Assembly: GCA_963726315.1 (NCBI GenBank)
Contig: CAVSBZ010000007.1
Coordinates: forward strand, 248,001 to 312,000
Direction of reading: 5' to 3'
DNA from: FEB-25 sp963726315
GTDB lineage: Bacteria > Chloroflexota > Anaerolineae > Anaerolineales > UBA4823
Length of the DNA stretch: 64,000 bases
Of this stretch, positions 16,925 to 25,634 are shown in pieces. Both the position numbers and the translations under genes were made by a program. How positions within the stretch are numbered: position 1 is the first letter of the stretch; the number at the start of each line of letters is the position of its first letter. Under the pieces are notes generated by a model that saw nothing but the letters and a program-made list of their open reading frames with translations, was not told where the DNA came from and did not search any database.

Positions 16925-17809
16925 TTATTGGAGAGCTGCAGCCAGAGGGGTGGGTGCAGCAATTGTATTTGTATCCCCCGCCAGGCGGGCACGCTCCACA
17001 TCCCGCGCCCACAGGTACAGGCAGGTGTGGTAGGCAGTCGCTGTGTAAGTACTGATCACTGTGGCAAATAAGATAAACGGTGTGGCAATCAGGATCCCCA
17101 GCGTTACTCCAGTGATCAGACCTGCTGTGGAAGCCTGGCTAATCGAGACGATACCTATCCCTATACCCAAACCAAGTGCAATTCCGACTGCGCCCAACAA
17201 AAAGCTGACAAATCCCACAATCGCCCTCACCCCCACGGTGCTGATGCCGACTAAAAGCAGGTTATCCTTGATGATCTGGGTGGCGCGTTTCACTCCAGCC
17301 TTCAGGTTGATATCTTCAATGACCATAGCCGGCAGGATCAGGAAGGATGCCTCAGTCCAGACGGTCTCTATGATCCCGGCAACTATTCCTCCCCCTGCGT
17401 TCCTGCCCCTTCCTCGTAGAGCGCTGGCTAATAAATTGACCGCTGTGGATGCGGCTGCCAGGCTGGCGATATCCCACACGTCCCGTTTGACGATCACCCA
17501 GGCTTTGTCCATCTTCCCATCCCCTTCCGCCAGGTAACCATAAATGAGGTACACCGTCATGGCGGAGAAAACATATCCGACGGTATATTGGATGAAGATG
17601 ACGATCGCCCACAGGATATAAACGACGTATCTCCCCCAGCTGCTATCTTGTATCAGGAATGTGATGAACCCGATTGGAACAACCAGGATTAAGGTTATGA
17701 TAAATCCTGCGATCAGGGTATAGAAAGATGGTTTGATCAGGTCTTTATCTTTCCCAACCATCTGCCAGGATTGTTTCAGAAAAGCCCAGCCCCGTTTTAA
17801 ACTCTCCAT
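16925..17809 (-). CDS. DUF6159 family membrane protein
   Basis: 294 residues with about six hydrophobic segments, an aromatic N-terminus (SLKRGWAFLKQSWQMV) and a glycine-rich penultimate membrane region (GLGIGIGIVSIS). The sequence matches my memory of DUF6159 (formerly 'glycerophosphoryl diester phosphodiesterase membrane domain'-like) proteins, which have no known activity. GGGAGG precedes the ATG at good spacing. Confidence 0.7.
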   Translation of the reverse strand: MESLKRGWAFLKQSWQMVGKDKDLIKPSFYTLIAGFIITLILVVPIGFITFLIQDSSWGRYVVYILWAIVIFIQYTVGYVFSAMTVYLIYGYLAEGDGKMDKAWVIVKRDVWDIASLAAASTAVNLLASALRGRGRNAGGGIVAGIIETVWTEASFLILPAMVIEDINLKAGVKRATQIIKDNLLLVGISTVGVRAIVGFVSFLLGAVGIALGLGIGIGIVSISQASTAGLITGVTLGILIATPFILFATVISTYTATAYHTCLYLWARDVERARLAGDTNTIAAPTPLAAALQ

Positions 17810-17889
17810 GTGGACCTCCCGTCAGGTTAATTGCTCCCAGGAACGCGATTTTTATTAATTTATACCATCGTGCAAAAACCCATCAGATA

Positions 17890-20445
17890 TTATAGCAAAG
17901 AAGGCGGGTTTACCTCAACTCGCCAGTCTCCCAGATTGCGACCGCGCAGTAGGGATGCCGGGTCGGGTCCGCGCAGCACGATCTGCCAGCGATACATGCC
18001 CCCAAGGCGCGAAAAAAAGCACGGGGTTGGACCAACCAGCTCGGTTTCGGTGCGGTTTTCCTCTATCAACCAGGTGTGAAGTTCGCTCCCCATTGCATTT
18101 GCCGAGGCCTCCGCATGCATAGGGTCGGGGTGGCGGTATTCCAACCGCACCAGGCGGGAGAAAGGCGGGTAGTGCAGCTGGCGCCGGTATTCCAGCTCCT
18201 GCTGGTAGAAAGATTGGTAATCATGCCGGGAAGCCGCCTGGATGACGTAATGCTCGGGCAGGAAGGTCTGCAGGATCACCTGTCCACCCAATGGGCTGCG
18301 CCCGGCGCGCCCGGCAACCTGGGTGAGCACCTGGAAGGTTCGCTCAGCCGAACGCAGGTCCGGCAGGCTGAGACCCACATCCGCCAGCACCACCCCCACC
18401 AGGGTGACCAGGGGCAGGTCGAGACCCTTGGCGATCATCTGCGTCCCGATCAGCACATCGGCATGGTGATTGATGAAGTGGCTGAGAATGATGTCGTGGG
18501 CACCCTTCTGGCGTGTGGTCTCCCAGTCCCAGCGCAGCGTGCGAGCATGCGGGAAGTGCTGCTGTACTTCTGCTTCCACCTTTTCGGTGCCGGTGCCGTA
18601 CTGCCGGATGCGCTCGCTCTTGCAATTAGGGCAGGTGAGCGGCATCTGGCGCTTATAGTTGCAGTAGTGGCAGGTGAGGGTATTTTCGCCGGTATGGTTA
18701 GTGGTGGCAGATTTGGAGCCAATAATGTGATAGGTGAGCGGCAGGTCGCAGCGCGGGCACTTGAGGATGTAGCCGCAATCGCGGCAGAAGATATACGTGG
18801 CGCTGCCGCGCCGGTTGAGGAACAGGATCGCCTGCTGCTCACGATTGAGCGTTTCTGCCAGTGCTGTCTGCAGTGAACGGCTGAATATCGAGCGGTTGCC
18901 TGCCTGTAGCTCACTGCGCATGTCCACTACTTCTACTGGCGGCAGGTCGATGAATTCAGTCTGCTCGCCGATCGGGCGGTACTGCGAGCTGATCCCCAGC
19001 TTCTTCACTTGGCTTTCCACTGCCTGGCGGTGTGCCAGGATGCGCTGGGGCAGGCTCAGGTAGTGCCATTCCCTTTCGGCGGCATGGTAACGGCTGACGA
19101 TATCGGGGGTGGCAGACCCCAGCACGCACACTGCTCCGGTCAGCTGGGCATACCTCACTGCCACCTCGCGGGCATGGTAATGCGGCTGGGTCTCAGACTG
19201 GTAATAGGTATCATCGTGAAATTCGTCAACAACGATGAGTCCCAGGTTGGCAAACGGGGTGAACAATGCGCTACGTGGACCAACGATGACGGTGATCTCT
19301 CCCAGGCGAGCCCTGCGCCAGGTGTCGAAACGCTCTCCCGGTGAAAGGCGTGAATGCATGCTCCCCACCACCCCGGGGAAGCGGCTGACGAAACGCCGGA
19401 TGGTCTGGGGAGTCAGGGCAATCTCAGGCACCAGCACGATCGCCTGGCGACCCTGCTTCAAGGTTTCCTCTACTGAACGTAGATAGATTTCAGTTTTGCC
19501 GGAGCCGGTGACCCCGTGCAATAAATATGGTTGTACAGGTTTCCCTATGGTGGCATCATGAATCCCAGATCGGATCGCATTCCATGCCTCCGATTGGTCG
19601 CTGGTCAGCTGAGGGGGCTCGCTGGCGACAAACTCCATCCCCTCCAATGGGTCGCGCCACACTTCAGCTTCACCCAATCGCACCAGGCCGCGCTTTGCCA
19701 ACGCCTGCAGGTCTGCCAGGCTGCCACCGCTCTCGGCATACAGCCAGGCCACATCCACCGTTCCTGCTTCGCGCATCAACACGCGCAGCATGGTCTGGCG
19801 GCGGGCTAATGCTGGGCTTCCCACCCTGGATAGATCGGGCATGGCTGTTTCCGCCTGTTCAGGGGTGCCAGACAATACAGCTGTGCGCACGGTCTTGGGC
19901 TGCACAGCCGGTGCAGGCAGAACAGTCTGCGTGCTTAGCAAGCCCTGGTTGATCAGCGATCTGGCAGATGGGCGCCAATCCACGTGGCGGAAGGCGTTAT
20001 CCAGCTGCCGCCCGCGTAGAGGGCCGCGTTCGTCGAGCAATTTGAGCATCCGGTTTTGGAGTGGGGTGAGGGGGTGAGTGACCGGGAATACAGGGGTGCT
20101 TTTCTGGTATAGGGTATCGGCCTGCTGGGCGAGACCAGGCGGGATCATGGCATCGATGCAGGCTGCCAGGGGTGCCAGGGTCGATTCAGCCAGCTCACCT
20201 GCCAGCTTGATCTGCTGTGGGGTGAGCACTGCCAGCGGGTCGAACAGGGAGAGCACCGCCTTGGTCTCAGGCACCTCAGGCTGATCGACAAAGCGGAAGA
20301 CCACCCCTTGCACACGCTGCCGCCCAAAAGGCACTTCCACCAGGTGCCCCGGCTGCACCGTCCCCTCCAGCTCGGGAGGCAGGTGGTAATGAAAGGTGCC
20401 GCTCACCTGCGGTACATTGACGGCGACTTCGACAAAGGTAGTCAT
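17890..20445 (-). CDS. priA: PriA, primosomal replication restart helicase
   Basis: 3'-5' helicase of 851 residues that reloads the replisome at stalled forks. An N-terminal DNA-binding region is followed by Walker A GVTGSGKTEIYL (about residue 320) and a DEAH-type box that reads VVDEFHDD, so the third position is Phe. The zinc-binding insert has paired cysteines CRDCGYILKCPRC and CHYCNYKRQMPLTCPNC. Helicase motifs V-VI appear as DVLIGTQMIAKGLDLPLV and TQVAGRAGR. The gene's start abuts the stop of the CorC/HlyC gene, so the two are in one transcript. Confidence 0.95.
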   Translation of the reverse strand: MTTFVEVAVNVPQVSGTFHYHLPPELEGTVQPGHLVEVPFGRQRVQGVVFRFVDQPEVPETKAVLSLFDPLAVLTPQQIKLAGELAESTLAPLAACIDAMIPPGLAQQADTLYQKSTPVFPVTHPLTPLQNRMLKLLDERGPLRGRQLDNAFRHVDWRPSARSLINQGLLSTQTVLPAPAVQPKTVRTAVLSGTPEQAETAMPDLSRVGSPALARRQTMLRVLMREAGTVDVAWLYAESGGSLADLQALAKRGLVRLGEAEVWRDPLEGMEFVASEPPQLTSDQSEAWNAIRSGIHDATIGKPVQPYLLHGVTGSGKTEIYLRSVEETLKQGRQAIVLVPEIALTPQTIRRFVSRFPGVVGSMHSRLSPGERFDTWRRARLGEITVIVGPRSALFTPFANLGLIVVDEFHDDTYYQSETQPHYHAREVAVRYAQLTGAVCVLGSATPDIVSRYHAAEREWHYLSLPQRILAHRQAVESQVKKLGISSQYRPIGEQTEFIDLPPVEVVDMRSELQAGNRSIFSRSLQTALAETLNREQQAILFLNRRGSATYIFCRDCGYILKCPRCDLPLTYHIIGSKSATTNHTGENTLTCHYCNYKRQMPLTCPNCKSERIRQYGTGTEKVEAEVQQHFPHARTLRWDWETTRQKGAHDIILSHFINHHADVLIGTQMIAKGLDLPLVTLVGVVLADVGLSLPDLRSAERTFQVLTQVAGRAGRSPLGGQVILQTFLPEHYVIQAASRHDYQSFYQQELEYRRQLHYPPFSRLVRLEYRHPDPMHAEASANAMGSELHTWLIEENRTETELVGPTPCFFSRLGGMYRWQIVLRGPDPASLLRGRNLGDWRVEVNPPSLL

Positions 20446-21780
20446 TTATTCGGGAGGTCTATCGTTGAGGCGCACCAGGCTTAACTGGGCAATGCGCAAA
20501 CCATCCATCTGCTCGACCTTTAGCCTGACCCCACCCGCTTCAACCTCGTCACCGATCTTGGGGATGTGACCGAGCTTGCCCAGGAAGTAGCCTGCAATCG
20601 TGTCGTAATGCGGATCGATTAAGTTGAGCTCCAGCTGCTGGTTCACCGCCTCCATCAAGGTCAACCCATCGATCAGCACGCTGCCGTCCGGCTGGCTTTG
20701 GATTTCAGGGCTCGACTCGTCGAACTGGTCGCTGACTTCCCCGACGATCTCTTCCAACAGGTCTTCCAGGGTCACCAGCCCTGCCGTGCCTCCGAATTCA
20801 TCTAGCACAATGGCGATGTGCTGGCGGTTGTGCCTGAACTGGTGTAGCAACTCGTTCACTGGCAGGGTTTCAGGGATGTAGAGCGTCTCGCGCGCCATCT
20901 CACGGGCGGTTGTTTTTTGGCATTCTGGTTGTACCATCACCCGCAGCACGTCTTTCACATGCAGGATGCCGATTATTTGGTCCATGTCGGTCTCGTAGAC
21001 CGGCAGCTTGGTGAAGCTGTGCTGGGTGACGGTGGCGATAATCTCATCTATCTGCGTCTCGGCATCGAGAGCTACGATGCTTGTGCGCGGCACCATCACC
21101 TGGCGCACGAGCAGCTCGCCGAAGTCGAACACCAATTCGAGCATCTCGCGTTCGGGAGGTTCGAGCACCCCACCCTCCTCCGATTCGTTGATCATCTGCT
21201 TGAGCTCGTCCACTGTATAGATCAGAGAATGCTCACCCACCAGTTGTAGACCGAACAGCCGCAGGACCATGTGCGAAGCCCAGTCAAGCAGGTCAATGAA
21301 CCATTTAAATACAGTAGTGAAGGCTCGCATCGGTTGGGCTGCCAACATGGCGACGCGTTCGGGTTGGTGCAGTGTGGCAACCTTGGGTACCTGCTCACCG
21401 AACACGACGGTGAGGCTGGTGATGATGATCAGCGAAATCACTAGCGGAAGGGCAGCCAGAAGTGAAGTCAGGCGCTGCAGGTTGGCCGAATGAGCAATCT
21501 GGTTGAACCAGGGAGTTAGAAGTTTTTGGAAGACGTTCTCCCCAACTGCGCCGAGGGTCAGTCCAACGATGGTGATGCCGAGCTGTGAGGCCGCGATCAA
21601 ACGGTCACGCGTGGAAGGGTTTTCAATCCATGATTTCACGATATTGGCAGCGGCATTGCCTTCCTCAGCTAATAACTCGATGCGTGCTCGTCGCGACGCC
21701 ACCGCAGCAAACTCCACGCTGACGAAGAAAGCGTTCAGCGCTATCAAGAGCAGTATCAGCAGGAAATACCAGACAAACAT
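20446..21780 (-). CDS. CNNM/CorC (HlyC) family transporter with CBS pair
   Basis: Membrane protein of 444 residues: a DUF21/CNNM transmembrane domain (residues about 1-190), two CBS domains (about 210-330, including VMVPRTSIVALDAETQIDEI and HIAIVLDEFGGTAGLVTLEDLLEEIVG) and a C-terminal CorC_HlyC transporter-associated domain. Relatives export magnesium or cobalt; the old haemolysin label is misleading. A possible AATAAT box lies 6 bases before the ATG, so this gene too may be leaderless. It is followed immediately by priA. Confidence 0.9.
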   Translation of the reverse strand: MFVWYFLLILLLIALNAFFVSVEFAAVASRRARIELLAEEGNAAANIVKSWIENPSTRDRLIAASQLGITIVGLTLGAVGENVFQKLLTPWFNQIAHSANLQRLTSLLAALPLVISLIIITSLTVVFGEQVPKVATLHQPERVAMLAAQPMRAFTTVFKWFIDLLDWASHMVLRLFGLQLVGEHSLIYTVDELKQMINESEEGGVLEPPEREMLELVFDFGELLVRQVMVPRTSIVALDAETQIDEIIATVTQHSFTKLPVYETDMDQIIGILHVKDVLRVMVQPECQKTTAREMARETLYIPETLPVNELLHQFRHNRQHIAIVLDEFGGTAGLVTLEDLLEEIVGEVSDQFDESSPEIQSQPDGSVLIDGLTLMEAVNQQLELNLIDPHYDTIAGYFLGKLGHIPKIGDEVEAGGVRLKVEQMDGLRIAQLSLVRLNDRPPE

Positions 21781-21839
21781 AGGGTTATTATTCCATGTAA
21801 GCGATTTTTATACGGGTAATATTCTTCACAGCAGTCGGA

Positions 21840-22697
21840 TCAAGCTGGCGCCGCTTGACGCAGGACCACAGCCGCGCCATACCCCACCACCTGGGAGGTA
21901 TCACCGGTGATGTCACCCGAGGTGCCGTGGTTGAGGATCATCACTTTGTTCGCGCCCAGCTCCTTGGCAGCCCATAGCACGGCTGCCAGCGCACCTCTGC
22001 CGCAGGCGAAGCCGCGACCTTCCTCCTCAGCCAGGATTACCGCATCCGGGTCGAGCAATTCAATACAGCGCAACATCTCGGCATCCAGCTGGTTGGCGAT
22101 ATCTAGCGGGTAAAAGTGTGACAGGTCTGTGCTGGCGACGAGCAGCGCGTTACGACCGCGGAGTGTTTTCGCCAGGCATTGACCTAATAAATGTGTGGCT
22201 CTCTGGGTCTGGTCGCGCACCATCACCGGCAGCAGCTGAAACTCAGTTTCAATCACCCGCTGCAGGAAGGGCAGCTCGATCTCCAGCGAATGCTCACGGT
22301 CGTGCCTGACGCGGTACAGCCCATAACCCAGCTCTTGTTCGAGTAATCCATCGAGCGCCTGCATCGCCCCTTCATCCACGCGGATAATTCCCAGCGGGGT
22401 TTCGTAAGCATCGTGGGCGGTGGTGAGCAGAGGAGCGTTGTAGGGGTAGTGCATCGGCGAGACCACCGCCACCAGATCGGGCTTCAGGCCGCGCAGCGCA
22501 GCGAAGGCGTAGCCTGCCACCGGACCGGAATAGATGTGCCCGGCATGCGGGGCTACGATGGCAACTACTTCCCCGGTTAATTCTGGCAGCTCAGCGTCGC
22601 GAATGTATTGGTCCACACTGGCCGACAGGCGCTTGGGGTCACCCGGGTACCACTGCCCGGCGATTGGAGATGGACGGACATCCAAATTCGCCTTCAT
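21840..22697 (-). CDS. MEMO1 / AmmeMemoRadiSam system protein B
   Basis: 285-residue MEMO-family protein related to class III extradiol dioxygenases. Histidines of the putative metal site are visible in VAPHAGHIYSGPVAGYAF and DREHSLEIELPFLQ, and the C-terminal ASTDLSHFYPLD and NHGTSGDITGD blocks are typical. In many genomes it pairs with an AMMECR1 domain and a radical SAM protein; neither is adjacent here. Biochemical function is unknown. A strong AGGAGG site precedes the ATG, and TACAAT upstream is a plausible -10. Confidence 0.88.
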   Translation of the reverse strand: MKANLDVRPSPIAGQWYPGDPKRLSASVDQYIRDAELPELTGEVVAIVAPHAGHIYSGPVAGYAFAALRGLKPDLVAVVSPMHYPYNAPLLTTAHDAYETPLGIIRVDEGAMQALDGLLEQELGYGLYRVRHDREHSLEIELPFLQRVIETEFQLLPVMVRDQTQRATHLLGQCLAKTLRGRNALLVASTDLSHFYPLDIANQLDAEMLRCIELLDPDAVILAEEEGRGFACGRGALAAVLWAAKELGANKVMILNHGTSGDITGDTSQVVGYGAAVVLRQAAPA

Positions 22698-22878
22698 ATT
22701 TCCTCCTGATTATGGATAAATTGTAGCATAATCAGAGGAGTGTGCGCACAATGATTTTTAATCTATTGATGGAGGGGTAAATCTGAGCACCCGAAATACG
22801 AGAGCATTTTTATAATTCTTTATTTTGTGATAATATCCAGCATAATTCACTTGATGTTGATAAACAGGAGCATTATTT

Positions 22879-23334
22879 ATGATCACCAAGGCCATGGTCG
22901 ACGATTTTCTAGCCCAGCGTTCGCTGGCAATTGTGGGGGTGTCGCGCACCAACAAGAATAAGTTTGGTAATGGTGCCTTTAAGGATCTCAAGGGAAAGGG
23001 CTATAAGATGTTCATTGTGCATCCGAGCGGGGAGGTCATTGAAGGCCAGCAGAGCTTTACGGGTTTCAAGGCGTTGCCCGAGCCGGTAAGCGGTGTATTG
23101 GTTTCGGTTCCACCCGCTGAGGCCGAGAAGGTAGTGCGTGAAGCGCATGATGCCGGGATCAAGCACGTTTGGCTGCAGCAGGGGGCAGAATCACGTGAGG
23201 CCATCCAGTTCGCCCAGGATAACGGGATGAACGTGGTTTTTGGAAAGTGCATCCTGATGTTCGCCCAACCCCAGGCATTCTTCCATAAGCCCCATCGCTG
23301 GGTTATGGGCTTGTTGGGTCAGCTACCGAAGTAG
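22879..23334 (+). CDS. CoA-binding domain protein (YccU family)
   Basis: 151-residue Rossmann-fold protein. The start of the nucleotide-binding fold reads LAIVGVSRTNKNKFGNGAFKDL, and later segments SGVLVSVPPAEAEKVV and HVWLQQGAESREAIQFA match the CoA_binding_2 family related to succinyl-CoA synthetase alpha. No catalytic role is established. AGGAG lies 9 bases before ATG 22879. Confidence 0.85.
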   Translation: MITKAMVDDFLAQRSLAIVGVSRTNKNKFGNGAFKDLKGKGYKMFIVHPSGEVIEGQQSFTGFKALPEPVSGVLVSVPPAEAEKVVREAHDAGIKHVWLQQGAESREAIQFAQDNGMNVVFGKCILMFAQPQAFFHKPHRWVMGLLGQLPK

Positions 23335-23383
23335 GGGAGCAAAGTAAATTACACAGGAAAAAGCGGGATTCTGTTCATAATTG

Positions 23384-23537
23384 ATTCAACCAGCCCTGAC
23401 AATTTATTCAACCAGACCTGACAATTCATTCAACCAGACCTGACAGGTTATTCAATCAGGCCTGACAATTTATTCAACCAGACCTGACATTTTATTCAAC
23501 CAGACCTGACATTTTATTCAACCAGACCTGACAGGTT
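23384..23537. repeat. 22-bp tandem repeat, seven units
   Basis: Seven units start at 23384, 23406, 23428, 23450, 23472, 23494 and 23516, an exact 22-base period with no indels. The consensus is ATTCAACCAGACCTGACA plus four variable bases (usually ATTT or TTTT). Unit 4 has a C-to-T and an A-to-G change, unit 1 an A-to-C change. Each unit carries the half-site GACCTGACA that forms the palindrome at the right end. Confidence 0.95.
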
Positions 23538-23556
23538 TTCAAAACCTGTCAGGTCT
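23524..23556. repeat. Perfect 16-bp palindrome capping the tandem repeat
   Basis: AGACCTGACAGGTTTT, one C, then its exact reverse complement. The left arm is the end of the seventh tandem unit. There is no T-run, so it is not a standard terminator; it could still fold in RNA from either of the convergent genes. Confidence 0.9.
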
Positions 23557-23696
23557 CATTAACGCTGGTCTTTTGGTTATGTGATTGGAAGTGAATAGAC
23601 TCGTTCAGTCTCCATCCTTACCAAGGTGGTATATTAAATTTAGTCATTTATTAAACCAAGAATGTGACAATTGTTACTCTAGGTCCTTCTTCATCC

Positions 23697-24554
23697 TCAC
23701 CCCTTCACCGCACCGGCAGTCATGCCGCTGATGATGTAGCGCTGGAATACGAGCGCCAATATAATTGGGGGCAAGGCGGCGATAATGCCTCCCGCCATCA
23801 TGCCGTTGATGTTCACCGCATAACGACCCACAAATTCAGCCATCGCCACCGGCATCGTCTTGGCTGCCAGGGTGCTGGTGAAGATTAGAGCGTAGAAGAA
23901 CTCGTCCCACGCCAGAAGGAAGGTGAACATGGCTGTGGAGACGAGCCCCGGCACGGCAATCGGCATCACGATGCGGAACAGAATCCCCAGGCGAGAGCAG
24001 CCGTCCATGCGAGCGGCATCCTCCAGCTCGATCGGCACAGTCTGGAAGAAGGCGGCCAGCATCCAGATGGCATACGGCAGGCAGAAACTTAAATAAGTGA
24101 CGATAAGTACGCTGGGTTTGTTGATCATCTGCAGTCTTGACGCCAGCAGGAACAAAGGCAGGATCAGCGAGACCTCCGGCACCATGCGGGTGGCGATGAA
24201 CAGCAGCAGGATGTTACGGCTGCCCCTGAACGGGATGCGTACCAGTGCGTAGGCTGCCAGGCTGCCGACCACGATGGCGATAATGGTCACTGCAGATGCC
24301 ACCTTAAGCGAGTTCAGCAGTGACACGGCAAACGTGCGCGGCACGGATGAAGCAGCCAGATTGGGGAAGATGATATCGATGTAATTTTGCAAGGTGGGGT
24401 TCTGGGGAATCCAATGGATAGGTTTCGCATACAGGTCCACCTGGTTAGACAGGCTGGCGCTCAACAGCCACAGGATCGGGAAAAAGATGAAGAAATAGAC
24501 CGGCAGAGTGAGGAGGAACAGCCCCAGCTTACGCAGATTTTTGCCGGAGAACAT
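23697..24554 (-). CDS. Carbohydrate ABC transporter permease (MalG type)
   Basis: 285-residue inner-membrane permease with six predicted membrane segments and the EAA loop ELEDAARMDGCSRLGILFRIVMP that contacts the ATPase. Together with the preceding permease and the lipoprotein it forms a CUT1-type sugar importer. No ATPase gene is present, so a shared MsmK-like ATPase elsewhere is likely. Its ATG overlaps the end of the MalF-type gene by one base. Confidence 0.9.
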   Translation of the reverse strand: MFSGKNLRKLGLFLLTLPVYFFIFFPILWLLSASLSNQVDLYAKPIHWIPQNPTLQNYIDIIFPNLAASSVPRTFAVSLLNSLKVASAVTIIAIVVGSLAAYALVRIPFRGSRNILLLFIATRMVPEVSLILPLFLLASRLQMINKPSVLIVTYLSFCLPYAIWMLAAFFQTVPIELEDAARMDGCSRLGILFRIVMPIAVPGLVSTAMFTFLLAWDEFFYALIFTSTLAAKTMPVAMAEFVGRYAVNINGMMAGGIIAALPPIILALVFQRYIISGMTAGAVKG

Positions 24555-25477
24555 TACTGGTTCTCCTCAGGGTGGTAAAGAAACTTAATGAAAATAAGAG
24601 CCATACTGATGGTGAATATGGAGATCAAAAAGGATAGGGCTGCACCGGTGCCCTGCTTTCCCCATGGGAAAGAGTTCAAGTAGGTTAGAAAGGTGATGGT
24701 GAGGGTCTTGTTGGCAGGGCCGGCATTGGTGATGATGTAGACAATGTCGAAGACGCGGAAGGCATCCACTGTGCGGGCGATAAGGGCTATCAGGATGGCA
24801 GGTCTGAGCAGGGGCAGGCGGATGCTCCAAAAGCGCTGGAGGGCATTGGCACCGTCGACAGCCGCGGCTTCCTCCAGCTCAGCGGGTAATGTAGCCAGGG
24901 CAGCCTGCAGGATCAGGGCGACAAACGGCATCATGTGCCACACGTCCGCCAGGATCACCAGCGGCATAGCCATATTAGGCAGGGTTAGCCAGGCAACGTA
25001 ATGCTTGATGAACCCAAGCTGTGACAACAAGCCGTTCAAGGCACCAAAATCGGCGCTATAAATCCAACGCCACATGGAGCCATTTACAATGGTTGGGACT
25101 GCCCAGGGGATGATGAGGGCAAATCGCAGGAACCTCCAACCAAACGGGTGCGAGTGGATCAGCTGGGCGACGCCCATCCCAATGACCATCTCCAGACCCA
25201 CCGAAGCCACGGTAAAGTACATCGTCCGCCCGATGGTCTGCCAGAAGACCTGGTCCTTGAGCATGGCGAGGTAATTCCCCAGCCCTAAAAACGTACGCAC
25301 CTGATTGATGCCGGTCGGTGCGTGGTAGAAGCTCAAGACGAAGGTGTAGACGATCGGCCACAGCGTGACCCCCAGGATAATCACCAGGGCAGGGATGACC
25401 AATAGCCAGGCGGTACGGCTATCGCGCTGGCGCAGAGAAAACTTACCGGGGCGAAGGCTGGGGGTGGTTGCGCTCAT
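24554..25477 (-). CDS. Carbohydrate ABC transporter permease (MalF type)
   Basis: 307 residues, six membrane segments and the EAA loop ELEEAAAVDGANALQRFWSIRLPLL. An N-terminal extension with basic residues precedes the first membrane helix (AWLLVIPALVIILGVTLWPIVYTFVLSFY). It forms the permease pair with the downstream MalG-type gene. A hairpin of the dispersed palindromic family lies between it and the binding-protein gene. Confidence 0.9.
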   Translation of the reverse strand: MSATTPSLRPGKFSLRQRDSRTAWLLVIPALVIILGVTLWPIVYTFVLSFYHAPTGINQVRTFLGLGNYLAMLKDQVFWQTIGRTMYFTVASVGLEMVIGMGVAQLIHSHPFGWRFLRFALIIPWAVPTIVNGSMWRWIYSADFGALNGLLSQLGFIKHYVAWLTLPNMAMPLVILADVWHMMPFVALILQAALATLPAELEEAAAVDGANALQRFWSIRLPLLRPAILIALIARTVDAFRVFDIVYIITNAGPANKTLTITFLTYLNSFPWGKQGTGAALSFLISIFTISMALIFIKFLYHPEENQ

Positions 25478-25537
25478 CTCGAGACCTAAAGGTCGGGTAG
25501 TCTCAATAGTCTAGTTATGGTTCTGCCTTCCGATTAC

Positions 25538-25596
25538 CGTAGAGGCTCAGGGGTAGATTTCCGATCATCTATCTTATCCCACCCCTGAGCCCTAAC
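25538..25596. repeat. Dispersed palindromic element, copy 2 (inside the sugar operon)
   Basis: Arms GGCTCAGGGGT and ACCCCTGAGCC pair, extended on both sides to about 20 bp with mismatches. It lies between the binding-protein gene and the first permease gene, a place where REP hairpins in Escherichia coli malE-malF protect the upstream mRNA. Confidence 0.7.
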
Positions 25597-25634
25597 TTTT
25601 TGAATATACCCTCCCTGTTGTGTGGTGTTAGGGA

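Larger units (their letters stand above)
23335..23696. other. Intergenic region with tandem repeats
   Basis: About 360 bases between convergent genes. The central part is the 22-bp repeat array and its terminal palindrome (listed separately). The flanks show no gene or RNA that I can support. Confidence 0.5.

Noticed and set aside
17352..20327. Several long open frames opposite or inside priA and DUF6159
   Set aside because: Overlap well-supported genes in other frames; shadow frames caused by biased base composition.
23384..23556. CRISPR array
   Set aside because: Units are contiguous 22-mers without variable spacers, and no cas genes are in the window.
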